The notes below the pieces were generated by a model. That model did not search any database, was not told the origin of the DNA, and saw nothing but the letters and a program-made list of their open reading frames with translations. 64,000 nt of DNA, taken from the NCBI GenBank assembly GCA_902522525.1, contig CABYVU010000003.1, forward strand, positions 31,899 to 95,898. The letters are read 5' to 3'. Both the position numbers and the translations under genes were made by a program. The stretch is from an uncultured Pelagibacteraceae bacterium. Its GTDB lineage: Bacteria; Pseudomonadota; Alphaproteobacteria; Pelagibacterales; Pelagibacteraceae. Positions 1 through 9,331 of this stretch are shown here, in pieces; position 1 is the first letter of the stretch; every line of letters begins with the position of its first letter.

Positions 1-474
1 TTCCAAATGAACTGGTATGCTTTTTGGCCAGGTGTTTCTAAAGAAGATAGCGACGGAAGAGTTAGTGGTTTCTTTGCAAATCCAAAACAAAACGTAGCTG
101 CTGCAACATTAGGTGGACAAGGTATATCTGTTGTTAAATATTCAGATAAACAAGATCTTGCATTAGAATATATTAAATGGTTTGCAAGACCAGATGTACA
201 GCAAAAATGGTGGGATTTAGGCGGATATTCATGTCATAATGATGTATTAAATTCACCATCGTTCCCTACATCTACAGTTTATGCACAAGGTTTCTTAGAC
301 TCAATGGGAATTGTCAAAGATTTTTGGCAAGAACCAACATTTGTTGAGTTAATGTTACCTATGCAGGAAGCTATTCATGATTACGTTGTTAATGGAAAAG
401 GAACCGCTAAAGGCGCTCTAGATAAAATTATCGAAGAGTGGGTTGAAGTATTTGAAGCTGACGGAAAACTTTAA
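1..474 (+). CDS. ABC transporter extracellular solute-binding protein, 3' part (truncated by window start)
   Basis: Frame is open from base 1 (FQMNWYAFWPGV...); C-terminal SBP-like sequence; directly precedes two CUT1 permeases. Confidence 0.85.
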   Translation, partial: FQMNWYAFWPGVSKEDSDGRVSGFFANPKQNVAAATLGGQGISVVKYSDKQDLALEYIKWFARPDVQQKWWDLGGYSCHNDVLNSPSFPTSTVYAQGFLDSMGIVKDFWQEPTFVELMLPMQEAIHDYVVNGKGTAKGALDKIIEEWVEVFEADGKL

Positions 475-493
475 CATTAATACTTAAAAATAT

Positions 494-529
494 AAAAAAA
501 AAGGGGGAGTAATATCTCCCCTTTTTTTT
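494..529 (+). terminator. Intrinsic terminator/attenuator between SBP and permease genes
   Basis: AAAAAGGGGGAG-taatat-CTCCCCTTTTTTTT hairpin with U tract. Confidence 0.8.
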
Positions 530-540
530 AAAAAAATCAT

Positions 541-1440
541 ATGAGCGTTAAAAAAAAATTTAAAGGACTTTCTGATAAAGCTGTAGCATGGCTTTTCATT
601 GGACCATCCGTCTTTCTTTTATTGGCGATAAATATTTATCCTTTGATTTATGCAATCAGAATGTCTTTTACAAATTTTTACGCAAATAAAATAGGGAGAG
701 AACCACAGTTTGTTGGTTTAAAAAATTATATAAAGGTTCTCAATAAAGAGGCCATATGGGAAAAAATGCAGGTTACTGCAAACTTTATGTTTTGGACTTT
801 GTTACTTCAGGCAGTAATAGGATTAGGTTTGGCTTTATTATTAAACAGGAAATTTAAAGGTAATGAATTATTAACCACACTAATAGTATTACCAATGATG
901 TTATCGCCTGCTGTTGTGGGTGTTTTTTGGACTTATCTTTATAATCCTCAAGTAGGTTTATTTAATTATGTAGTAAACTTTTTTTACGATTTTGGAAGTT
1001 TTGATATGATTGGTTCAAGTGAACTCGCACCTTGGTCGATAGTTATAGTTGATACTTGGATGTGGACACCTTTTACAATGTTGATTTGTTTAGCCGGTCT
1101 AAGATCTGTTCCAAATTATTTATACGAGGCTGCTGAAGTTGATAGAGCTAGTAAATGGCAACAATTTATATACATCACACTACCATCTGTATTACCATTT
1201 TTATTATTGGCTTTGTTATTTAGAGGGATTGAGAATTTCAAAATGTTCGACATGGTCGTTGAACTTACATCTGGTGGCCCTGGTTCGGCTACAGAGCTCG
1301 CCTCAATCAATTTAAAAAGAGAAGCATTTGAAAAATGGAAAACTGGTTACAGTTCTGCTTTTGCTGTCATTTTATTTGTAACTATTTTTGGTTTTGGAAA
1401 TGTATATGTAAAAGTAATGAATAAAATAAAGGAACGCTGA
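541..1440 (+). CDS. ABC sugar/polyol transporter permease (MalF/UgpA-like)
   Basis: 299 aa, six-TM-type permease with binding-protein-dependent transport signature (EAAEVDRASKWQQFIYITLP). Confidence 0.9.
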   Translation: MSVKKKFKGLSDKAVAWLFIGPSVFLLLAINIYPLIYAIRMSFTNFYANKIGREPQFVGLKNYIKVLNKEAIWEKMQVTANFMFWTLLLQAVIGLGLALLLNRKFKGNELLTTLIVLPMMLSPAVVGVFWTYLYNPQVGLFNYVVNFFYDFGSFDMIGSSELAPWSIVIVDTWMWTPFTMLICLAGLRSVPNYLYEAAEVDRASKWQQFIYITLPSVLPFLLLALLFRGIENFKMFDMVVELTSGGPGSATELASINLKREAFEKWKTGYSSAFAVILFVTIFGFGNVYVKVMNKIKER

Positions 1441-2384
1441 TGGATACATCAAGATCATATTTAGAACCTTCATCGTTTTCAAAGAAACTTGCTGCAACAA
1501 TTATTATTGTTTACACAGTAATAACATTGATACCTATTTCTTGGATGGTAATGACAAGTTTTAAGAATGTTAATAGTGCAATTTCTTATCCACCTGAAGT
1601 ACTGTTTGAACCATCTTTAGAGGGATATGTTAACTTGTTCACTAATAGATCAAGGCAATCTCAGGAATATCTTGACTCTTTGCCAGCTCCAGAAACTTGG
1701 TATGAAGAATTAGTTAGAAGTAGAGAAATGGTCATAACGGGGCCATCAAAATTTTTAGGTAGATACTCAAATTCAATGATAATTGGCTTTGGGTCAACTT
1801 TTGCATCCGTATTTTTGGGTGCATTAGCGGCGTATGCATTCTCTAGATTTAGAGTTCCATTAAAAGATGATTTATTATTTTTTATTCTTTCTACCAGGAT
1901 GTTTCCACCAATAGCGGTGGCTGTTCCAATATTCATTATGTATAGAAAATTAGGATTAGGGGATACTCACCTTGGAATGATCATATTATATACAGTCGTA
2001 AATTTAAGTTTAGCAGTATGGCTATTAAAAGGATTTATGGATGAAATTCCTAAAGAATACGAAGAAGCAGCTATGATTGATGGATATTCTAGACTTCAAG
2101 CGTTCTTTAAAGTTGTTCTTCCACAAGCGATGACCGGTATTGCTGCAACAGCAATCTTTTGCATGATTTTTTCATGGAACGAATATGCATTTGCTGTTCT
2201 CCTCACTCAATTTAACGCACAAACAGCTCCACCATTCATCCCGACAATTATTGGAGAAGGAGGTTTGGATTGGCCTGCTATTGGGGCTGGAACAACTTTA
2301 TTTTTATTACCAGTGATGATTTTTACAATTATTTTAAGAAAACATCTTTTGAGAGGTATTACTTTTGGAGCAGTTAGAAAATAA
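1440..2384 (+). CDS. ABC sugar/polyol transporter permease (MalG/UgpE-like)
   Basis: 314 aa; EEAAMIDGYSRLQAFFKVVLPQ signature; overlaps upstream stop. Confidence 0.9.
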   Translation: MDTSRSYLEPSSFSKKLAATIIIVYTVITLIPISWMVMTSFKNVNSAISYPPEVLFEPSLEGYVNLFTNRSRQSQEYLDSLPAPETWYEELVRSREMVITGPSKFLGRYSNSMIIGFGSTFASVFLGALAAYAFSRFRVPLKDDLLFFILSTRMFPPIAVAVPIFIMYRKLGLGDTHLGMIILYTVVNLSLAVWLLKGFMDEIPKEYEEAAMIDGYSRLQAFFKVVLPQAMTGIAATAIFCMIFSWNEYAFAVLLTQFNAQTAPPFIPTIIGEGGLDWPAIGAGTTLFLLPVMIFTIILRKHLLRGITFGAVRK

Positions 2385-2575
2385 TGCAAGAAGAAAAATC
2401 ATTAATGAGAAAAATATTTAGAAGAGTTTACTGGGAAAATTTATCCACAGTATTAATTTTATTAGGAGTTTTCATGTTATTGCAACCATTTGCAATGTGG
2501 ATGTATACTTACTCATTTATTGTAATTTTAGTTGGAACTATAGGTTTCGTAATCACAAGTCACTTTCCGGATTAA
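2384..2575 (+). CDS. Small integral membrane protein in ABC operon (63 aa)
   Basis: ORF with two hydrophobic segments, translationally coupled between permease and ATPase genes; positional analogue of GlpU in GlpSTPQUV-type systems (inference). Confidence 0.75.
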   Translation: MQEEKSLMRKIFRRVYWENLSTVLILLGVFMLLQPFAMWMYTYSFIVILVGTIGFVITSHFPD

Positions 2576-2576
2576 T

Positions 2577-3659
2577 ATGTCTAAAATTAAAATAGTAAAT
2601 TTACAAAAATCATTCGGAGATTTCACTGCAGTTAAAAATTCTAATTTAACAATTAATGATAAAGAGTTTTTTGTTTTGCTTGGCCCATCTGGATGTGGAA
2701 AAACAACAACTTTAAGAATGATTGCTGGATTAGAATTACCAACATCAGGAGAAATTTATTTAGGAGATGAAGAAGTTGGAATGTTAAGAGCATCTGAGAG
2801 AGATATTGCCTTCGTTTTTCAATTGTTTGCCCTCTATCCACATATGAATGTGAAAAATAACCTGTCTTTTCCACTCAAAATGCAAGGTTATAGTAGAAGT
2901 GAAATTAAAACTAGAGTTGAAGAAGCAGCAAAACTTTTAAGAATTGATCATATTTTAAATTCCAACATTTCTTCTTTATCGGGTGGAGATAGACAACGTG
3001 TAGCTCTTGGAAGAGCTTTAGTAAGAAGACCCAAAGCATTTTTAATGGATGAGCCTTTAGGTACTTTGGATGCAGAATTTAGAGAATTAATGTGTTTAGA
3101 ACTTAAGAAATTACATATCGATATTGGCGCTACCACTGTTTATGTAACACACGATCAATTAGAAGCAATGTCGTTAGCTGATCGTATTGCTGTAATGGAT
3201 GGTGGTGAAATTCTACAAGCTGACGAACCTTCAGTAATCTACAATAAACCTGCAACCAAATTTGTAGCATCATTTATTGGCTCCCCTGGAATGAATTTTA
3301 TAAGTATTGATCAAGGTATTTCCAATGAACAGTCGACTTTAAAAATAGAGGGGACAGATTTTATTATACCTAAACAGCATGAGATATCAAAAGGAAAAAA
3401 AAACTCATTTGGTATTCGTCCTGAAAACTTATCTCTCACTAACGAAGGTGGTCTTAAAGGTTCAGTATTTGGAGTTGAATATTTAGGCTCAAGAAAAATT
3501 GTAACCGTTAAAACTAATTTTGGAGAAATCAAAGTAAAAACTGATATTTCAACAAGTGTTAAAATCAATGAAAACGTTCAAGTAAAACCTTCGAATGATA
3601 ACATAATTATTTTTGACGGTGAGACTGACAAATCTCTTAAAAGTGAGTTCATGAATTAA
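2577..3659 (+). CDS. ABC transporter ATP-binding protein (first of two)
   Basis: Walker A GPSGCGKTTT, signature LSGGDRQRVALGRAL, Walker B AFLMDEPLGTLD, C-terminal TOBE-like region. Confidence 0.93.
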   Translation: MSKIKIVNLQKSFGDFTAVKNSNLTINDKEFFVLLGPSGCGKTTTLRMIAGLELPTSGEIYLGDEEVGMLRASERDIAFVFQLFALYPHMNVKNNLSFPLKMQGYSRSEIKTRVEEAAKLLRIDHILNSNISSLSGGDRQRVALGRALVRRPKAFLMDEPLGTLDAEFRELMCLELKKLHIDIGATTVYVTHDQLEAMSLADRIAVMDGGEILQADEPSVIYNKPATKFVASFIGSPGMNFISIDQGISNEQSTLKIEGTDFIIPKQHEISKGKKNSFGIRPENLSLTNEGGLKGSVFGVEYLGSRKIVTVKTNFGEIKVKTDISTSVKINENVQVKPSNDNIIIFDGETDKSLKSEFMN

Positions 3660-4666
3660 TGGCAAAAATAGAATTAAAAAATTTATCTAAAACCTATAAT
3701 AAAAAAATTGAGGCCTTACATGATATAAATTTTACTATTGAGGATGGTCAGTTTTTTGTTTTATTGGGCCCCTCTGGCGCTGGGAAAACTACTACATTAA
3801 GATGTATTGCTGGATTAGAGAAAATAGATAATGGAAGTATTCTATTTAACGATGAGTCTGTAACCGAAGATCAACCAGCATCAAGAGATGTTTGTTTTGT
3901 GTTTCAACAATACTCTTTATATCCTCACTATAGTGTTTATGAAAATTTAGCATTCCCTTTAAGATCTCCAATGAGGAAATTACCTGAGGAAGAAATTAAA
4001 ACTAAGGTTGAGAATATTGCAAGTATGTTAAAGATTTCAAATAAGCTAAATAATAAAGCTACACAATTATCTGGTGGTGAGATGCAAAGAGTTGCAATTG
4101 GACGCGCTCTAGTTCGTGAACCAAATTTATACTTGATGGATGAACCGTTGTCTTCTCTAGATGCTAAATTAAGAGAGAGTTTAAGGGTTGAATTAAAAAA
4201 CATTCAAACCAATTTAAATGCAACAATACTTTATGTTACACACGATCAAGCAGAAGCCACTACTTTAGCAGATAAAATTGGAGTTTTAAAAGAGGGTCAT
4301 TTAGTCCAAATAGGTACTCCTGAAGAGATATATGAAAATCCAAATTCTATATATGTTTCGCAAAGATTGGGTTCGCCAAAAATCAATATTCTTCCTGGAA
4401 CCTTACTTGGAATGAATGATGTACCTACTTTTGGTATAAGACCTGAGAATATTACAATAGGAAATGGTAACCACTTAGCCAAAATTATCTCAATTGAAAA
4501 TCTAGGCTCTGAAACAGTAGTTGCTTTAAATTTTAAAGACCAAGAAATACTTGTGTCAATTCAAGGTAATTATAAATCATCAATAAATGAGACAATTAAT
4601 TTTGACATCAACAATGCAAAAGTTTTAAAATTTGATCAAGAAGGAAACAGAATTTATGAGCGTTAG
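3659..4666 (+). CDS. ABC transporter ATP-binding protein (second of two)
   Basis: Walker A GPSGAGKTTT, LSGGEMQRVAIGRAL, LYLMDEPLSSLD. Confidence 0.93.
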   Translation: MAKIELKNLSKTYNKKIEALHDINFTIEDGQFFVLLGPSGAGKTTTLRCIAGLEKIDNGSILFNDESVTEDQPASRDVCFVFQQYSLYPHYSVYENLAFPLRSPMRKLPEEEIKTKVENIASMLKISNKLNNKATQLSGGEMQRVAIGRALVREPNLYLMDEPLSSLDAKLRESLRVELKNIQTNLNATILYVTHDQAEATTLADKIGVLKEGHLVQIGTPEEIYENPNSIYVSQRLGSPKINILPGTLLGMNDVPTFGIRPENITIGNGNHLAKIISIENLGSETVVALNFKDQEILVSIQGNYKSSINETINFDINNAKVLKFDQEGNRIYER

Positions 4667-5282
4667 TTTTTTAATTTCTCAAGCAAAGGGTGTCCAAAAA
4701 GTTATAGATGAAAATTCTGCTGAAATAGAAGTTCTTGATCAAAAAATTGGAGACGGAGACCATATTTTCAACATTCAAAGAGGTTTAAAGTTAGTTGTTG
4801 AGCTTGAAGACTCAATTAAAGATTTACCATTAGCCAAAGCTTTAAATATGATAGCAATGAAAGTTCTATCAGGTATCGGTGGATCATCAGGCGCTTTATT
4901 TGGAACTTTTTTTATGACCATGGCCAAATCTCCTGATCTAGATAAAGATGTTGATTTTAATAAAGCATGTGAAATGATTATAAGTGGAATTAAAGCTATG
5001 AAAGAAAGAGGAAAAGCTGATGTTGGAGAAAAAACTATGATGGATGTTTTAATACCAGTTTCAGAAAAACTTAACGAATTAAAAAATGAAAGTGAATTTA
5101 AATCAGGTTTAAATGAAGTAATAAAAATTGCTGAAGAAAGAATGTTATCTACAAAAGATATGTTAGCCACAAAAGGTAGAGCTTCTTTTTTAGGTGAACG
5201 TGCAAAAGGTCATATAGATCCTGGAGCCCGTTCTTCACAGCTTATAATAGATACAATTTGTAAATCAGTAATTAATAATTAG
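4656..5282 (+). CDS. dhaL: Dihydroxyacetone kinase, DhaL-type nucleotide-binding subunit
   Basis: DQKIGDGDHIFNIQRGLK and GGSSGALFGTFF motifs; likely ATG at 4656, overlapping upstream stop. Confidence 0.88.
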   Translation: MSVSFLISQAKGVQKVIDENSAEIEVLDQKIGDGDHIFNIQRGLKLVVELEDSIKDLPLAKALNMIAMKVLSGIGGSSGALFGTFFMTMAKSPDLDKDVDFNKACEMIISGIKAMKERGKADVGEKTMMDVLIPVSEKLNELKNESEFKSGLNEVIKIAEERMLSTKDMLATKGRASFLGERAKGHIDPGARSSQLIIDTICKSVINN

Positions 5283-5290
5283 GAGGGAAA

Positions 5291-6283
5291 ATGAAAAAAT
5301 TTATTAACAATAACGATGATTTTCTAAAAGAGAGCCTTACAGGTTTTGGTAAGGCACATAGTGATATTATAAACGTCAATCTAGACCCAAGTTTTGTTTC
5401 TAGAAAAAATAAAACCAAAGATGGAAAAGTTTCCCTAATTTCAGGTGGTGGAAGCGGTCACGAACCAATGCACGGAGGTTTTGTTGGTCATGGAATGTTA
5501 GATGCTGCATGCCCAGGTTTTGTATTTTCAGCACCGACGCCTGATCAAATGCAAGCAGCAGCAGAACATGTTGATAGTGGTGCAGGGGTTTTATTTATTG
5601 TTAAAAATTATTCTGGAGACATAATGAACTTTCAAATGGGAGCTGAAATGTACTCTGGCAAAAATGATAGTATTGTCACTAACGATGATGTTGCTGTTGA
5701 AGACTCTACATTTACTACCGGTAGAAGAGGTGTTGCAGCAACTGTATTAGTAGAAAAAATAGTTGGATCCTTAGCTGAACATAGCGGATCACTCGAAGAA
5801 TGTAAAAAACTTGGTGAAAAAGTAAATAAAAACGCTGGTACGATGGGAGTTGCATTTACAAGCTGCACTGTTCCTGCTGCAGGAAAACCTACTTTCGATA
5901 TAGGCGATGATGAAATGGAGTTTGGTGTAGGAATCCACGGTGAGCCAGGAAGAAAAAGAGAAAAAATTCAACCCTCAAAAACGATTGTAGGAAATATTCT
6001 TGAAGCTATTTTAGATAATTTAAAACCAGAAAAAAATGAAAAGAATTTACTTTTTGTAAATGGAATGGGAGGCACTCCTTTAACAGAATTATATTTAGTT
6101 TATGAGGATGCATGTCAAATTTTGCAATCAAAGGGTGTCCAAGTAACAAAAAGTTTAGTTGGAAATTATTGTACATCACTTGAAATGCAAGGTGCTTCAA
6201 TTACTCTTCTCAAATGTGATGATGAAATCTTAAAGCATTGGGACTCTCCAGTTCATACAGCTGCAATGAGATGGGGGATGTAA
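5291..6283 (+). CDS. dhaK: Dihydroxyacetone kinase, DhaK substrate-binding subunit
   Basis: GGGSGHEPMHGGFVGHGMLDAA and GIHGEPG (substrate-binding His) motifs; RBS aggaggg. Confidence 0.92.
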   Translation: MKKFINNNDDFLKESLTGFGKAHSDIINVNLDPSFVSRKNKTKDGKVSLISGGGSGHEPMHGGFVGHGMLDAACPGFVFSAPTPDQMQAAAEHVDSGAGVLFIVKNYSGDIMNFQMGAEMYSGKNDSIVTNDDVAVEDSTFTTGRRGVAATVLVEKIVGSLAEHSGSLEECKKLGEKVNKNAGTMGVAFTSCTVPAAGKPTFDIGDDEMEFGVGIHGEPGRKREKIQPSKTIVGNILEAILDNLKPEKNEKNLLFVNGMGGTPLTELYLVYEDACQILQSKGVQVTKSLVGNYCTSLEMQGASITLLKCDDEILKHWDSPVHTAAMRWGM

Positions 6284-6312
6284 TAATTATATTTTTTAAA
6301 TACTAATAATAA

Positions 6313-7380
6313 ATGAAGAAAATATTTATAATTACAGCTATTTTTTTAATTTCGTCCAATTTTGCACTAAGCAATGTAAAAGAAATTGAAAAAATGTTTA
6401 AAAAGGGAGCTAAGTATAATTTAGGAATAAATCAAACTGATACAACAATCCAAGGATTAAAATTAAAACCTCATACAAAAATAAGAGCGTTCAAATATTC
6501 AAAGAAAAAAGGTTATGGTTGGACAAATTATGGGATTAAAGTAGTCAAAAAGTCTGACAATAACCCTATTAGATATGGTGATACTGCAATTAGGTTTGAA
6601 CTGAGACATGAAGATTGTGGTTTTTTATATAAAAATAGGAAAGAGAGAGATTGTGAAAGAAGTACACCACATCATAGAGTTGAGGTAAGCATAGATGAAA
6701 AGTCTGCTTTCAAACACAAACAAGAATTTTGGTATACATTTTCATATTATGTCCCAAAAAATTTTAAATTTTACAGAAAGCAGTCTGTCTTTCAGTTTCA
6801 TTCAACAGAAGGTCCGTATAGCCCACCATTTCAATTAGAGGTTGTGCCTAAATGGGGTTTGACGGCTAAAATTTCACCATCACAAGATGTTTATCCAGAA
6901 ACAGAAGGTGATTGTGGAGGCTCGATAAAAGAAAAGGTAAATTATTGTGAAAATATTTTACTAGAATATATTGTAATACCTTCAAGTGAACTTAACGCAT
7001 TAACAGGAACATGGATAGATTTTGTAATTCACTCAGTCTGGGATAAGAGATCTTCGGATGATAAAAATAACAATGGTCTTCATGAGTTATTTATCAATGG
7101 TGAAAAAAAACTTCATTATGAGGGCCAAAACATGTGGAGAAAAGGTGGAAGCCTTTTAGAGTTTGGTATTTATGGGAGCAAAGATGTTAGACGTTATATG
7201 GGTCTTTTACCGAATGAGGAAGATGTTATAAATGTCCCAAGAATTGCTTTTTATGATGAAATATGGGTAAAAAAAAGTTGTGAAGATTTAGATCTCGAAA
7301 GACTTGGTTATTCTTGTCAAAATTTATTTAATCAAGACGATAACGTAACAAAACCCGATCAAGCAGATCGACCTGATTAA
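6313..7380 (+). CDS. Secreted polysaccharide-lyase-like (heparin lyase I fold) protein
   Basis: N-terminal signal peptide; FELRHEDC...RSTPHHRVEVS, FWYTFSYYVPKNF, VFQFHSTEG pattern typical of the Polysacc_lyase family. Confidence 0.65.
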   Translation: MKKIFIITAIFLISSNFALSNVKEIEKMFKKGAKYNLGINQTDTTIQGLKLKPHTKIRAFKYSKKKGYGWTNYGIKVVKKSDNNPIRYGDTAIRFELRHEDCGFLYKNRKERDCERSTPHHRVEVSIDEKSAFKHKQEFWYTFSYYVPKNFKFYRKQSVFQFHSTEGPYSPPFQLEVVPKWGLTAKISPSQDVYPETEGDCGGSIKEKVNYCENILLEYIVIPSSELNALTGTWIDFVIHSVWDKRSSDDKNNNGLHELFINGEKKLHYEGQNMWRKGGSLLEFGIYGSKDVRRYMGLLPNEEDVINVPRIAFYDEIWVKKSCEDLDLERLGYSCQNLFNQDDNVTKPDQADRPD

Positions 7381-7400
7381 TCTTTCAGTTTTTAAATGAT

Positions 7401-8552
7401 TTAAAGAATCATTAGATCTAGTTTTTGATTTCCAAGTCTTTCATTACCACTTTCTGTAACTAGGTAAGTTTCACCTAAGTTCATTGCTAAATTATTCTCA
7501 GAGTCCATTAGTATCATATGCATAAAAAATATATTTCCTGGTTTAATTACATATGGATTACCCGTGTAAAGCATTGGCCAATCCATCCAATTAGGTGAAA
7601 AAGTTGCCCCTAAAGAATAACCGCAAGCATTCATTCTAGAATTTTTATAGCCTAAATCATCAAAAGTTTTTGCATGAATATCAAATACTTCTCCAACTTT
7701 GTTTCCTGGTTTCAATTTATTTTCACAATTATTTAAAGCCGCAATACAAGCTTCATGCATTTTATAATGTTTTGGATCAGCTTTTCCAATTGGAATAGTC
7801 CGAAACATTGCTGAGTGATAATGTCTGTATGTTCCAGCCCATTCTATAGTCAGTTGATCTTGTGAATTTAATATTTGTTTTTCAGCTTGATATCGACAAA
7901 GAAGTGCATTTTTACCAGATCCAATTATAAATTCATTTGCAGGATAATCACCACCTCCCGCAAAAATAACTTTATTCATTTCAGCTAAAATTTTTGACTC
8001 ACTTACACCTGCTTTTGCATGTTTCCAAACCTCACTTAAAGCTTTGTCAGCTAAATTTGCCGCCTTTTTTACATAATCAATTTCTTCATTGGATTTTATA
8101 ACTCTTAATTTAGTAATTAACTCAGAAGTATCTTCTATTGAGCAGAAATTTTCTAAAGTTTTATTCAGCCTTAAAGCATTCCGACCAGTTAATCCGTATG
8201 CTTCATATTCAACCCCAATTTTTTTACCCTTTAAATTTAACTCGTCTAAAATAACTTTAAGATCTTCAGTAGGGTTTGATCCATTTTTATCAACCCATAT
8301 TCTTATATCACTAATATTAGATGTATTTTGTGCTTGTCTTAAATCTGGAGCCCTTGTTAATAAAATTATATTACCTTTTTGATCCAAAACCAATGTTTGA
8401 AAAAAAACATACCCAAATGTGTCATATCCAGTGAGCCAATACATCGACTCCTGTCTAAACATAAGGAGAGCATCTAATTTTTCCTCTTTTAAAAGTTTAG
8501 TTATCTTATCTTTTCTACTTTTGAATTCTTCTACAGAAAAATGAAGACCCAT
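7401..8552 (-). CDS. M24-family creatinase/ectoine-hydrolase-like (Xaa-Pro peptidase superfamily)
   Basis: Pita-bread architecture; IEWAGTYRHYHSAMFRT motif like DoeA/creatinase. Confidence 0.8.
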   Translation of the reverse strand: MGLHFSVEEFKSRKDKITKLLKEEKLDALLMFRQESMYWLTGYDTFGYVFFQTLVLDQKGNIILLTRAPDLRQAQNTSNISDIRIWVDKNGSNPTEDLKVILDELNLKGKKIGVEYEAYGLTGRNALRLNKTLENFCSIEDTSELITKLRVIKSNEEIDYVKKAANLADKALSEVWKHAKAGVSESKILAEMNKVIFAGGGDYPANEFIIGSGKNALLCRYQAEKQILNSQDQLTIEWAGTYRHYHSAMFRTIPIGKADPKHYKMHEACIAALNNCENKLKPGNKVGEVFDIHAKTFDDLGYKNSRMNACGYSLGATFSPNWMDWPMLYTGNPYVIKPGNIFFMHMILMDSENNLAMNLGETYLVTESGNERLGNQKLDLMIL

Positions 8553-9322
8553 TAATTGATAGTTGTTCTAACAGTACCAAGTTTGTCTACTTTGCCTATG
8601 TATGCACCTTTGCTTTTAATTGGCACGACACCAACTGTTGATCCGGTAAATACATAAAAATCTTTATCTAAAGAAACTTTCTCTTTTCTTATTTTGTTAA
8701 GAACAAATTTTAAAGAATTAAGTGGGTTTACATAAACAGTATTTGTATTACCGTTTACGTTTAATCCTTTTTTATTTTTTAAATTTGTTTTTAAATTGCT
8801 GAAATTTATTTTTTTAAATTTTTTCTTAGCTCCAACAATAAATTTTATATTTACACCAAAATCACTACATAAATCACCTAAATATTTGATACCTTTTTTT
8901 TTCTGTCTAAATCCAACAACCTCAATGCAAGGACCCATATGAGTAATAAATTTTTTTATATTTTTTGAATTTAATTTTCCTTTAAAGTCAAAAAATTTTT
9001 TTTTAATTATAAAGTAAACCTCTACTTCAGTACCTAAAGCATATTTATTAATTTTTACTTTTCCTCCAGATTTAATTAAATTTTTTCCAAATACAGTCGA
9101 ATGAAATGGCTCTTTTTCTTTTAACTTTTTTAAGAGAGCAATTATTGTACCTCCGGCTTTAAAACCAACTTTTGTATCCTTAATTTTACTTTCACATAAT
9201 AATCTTAGTTTATGTGCTAATTTTATATTCTTACAGAATTTTTCAGGAATTGGATTGATAAGTTTATTGCTATTGTAAGCCTTAACTAATTTTTTTGACA
9301 CTGATTGAATATCATTTTTCAT
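8552..9322 (-). CDS. Fumarylacetoacetate-hydrolase superfamily / 2-oxopent-4-enoate hydratase-like protein
   Basis: VGFKAGGT, EVEVYFIIKK, CIEVVGFR, VFTGSTVGVVPIKSKGAYIG. Confidence 0.72.
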   Translation of the reverse strand: MKNDIQSVSKKLVKAYNSNKLINPIPEKFCKNIKLAHKLRLLCESKIKDTKVGFKAGGTIIALLKKLKEKEPFHSTVFGKNLIKSGGKVKINKYALGTEVEVYFIIKKKFFDFKGKLNSKNIKKFITHMGPCIEVVGFRQKKKGIKYLGDLCSDFGVNIKFIVGAKKKFKKINFSNLKTNLKNKKGLNVNGNTNTVYVNPLNSLKFVLNKIRKEKVSLDKDFYVFTGSTVGVVPIKSKGAYIGKVDKLGTVRTTIN

Positions 9323-9331
9323 ATTTATAGC

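Noticed and set aside
4775-5170. 131-aa minus-strand ORF over dhaL
   Set aside because: Antisense shadow of a conserved gene; no recognisable motif or start context
7395-7413. AATGATT-taaag-AATCATT hairpin at the convergent 7380/7401 junction
   Set aside because: AT-only-like weak stem overlapping a stop codon with no clear U tract; not called as terminator
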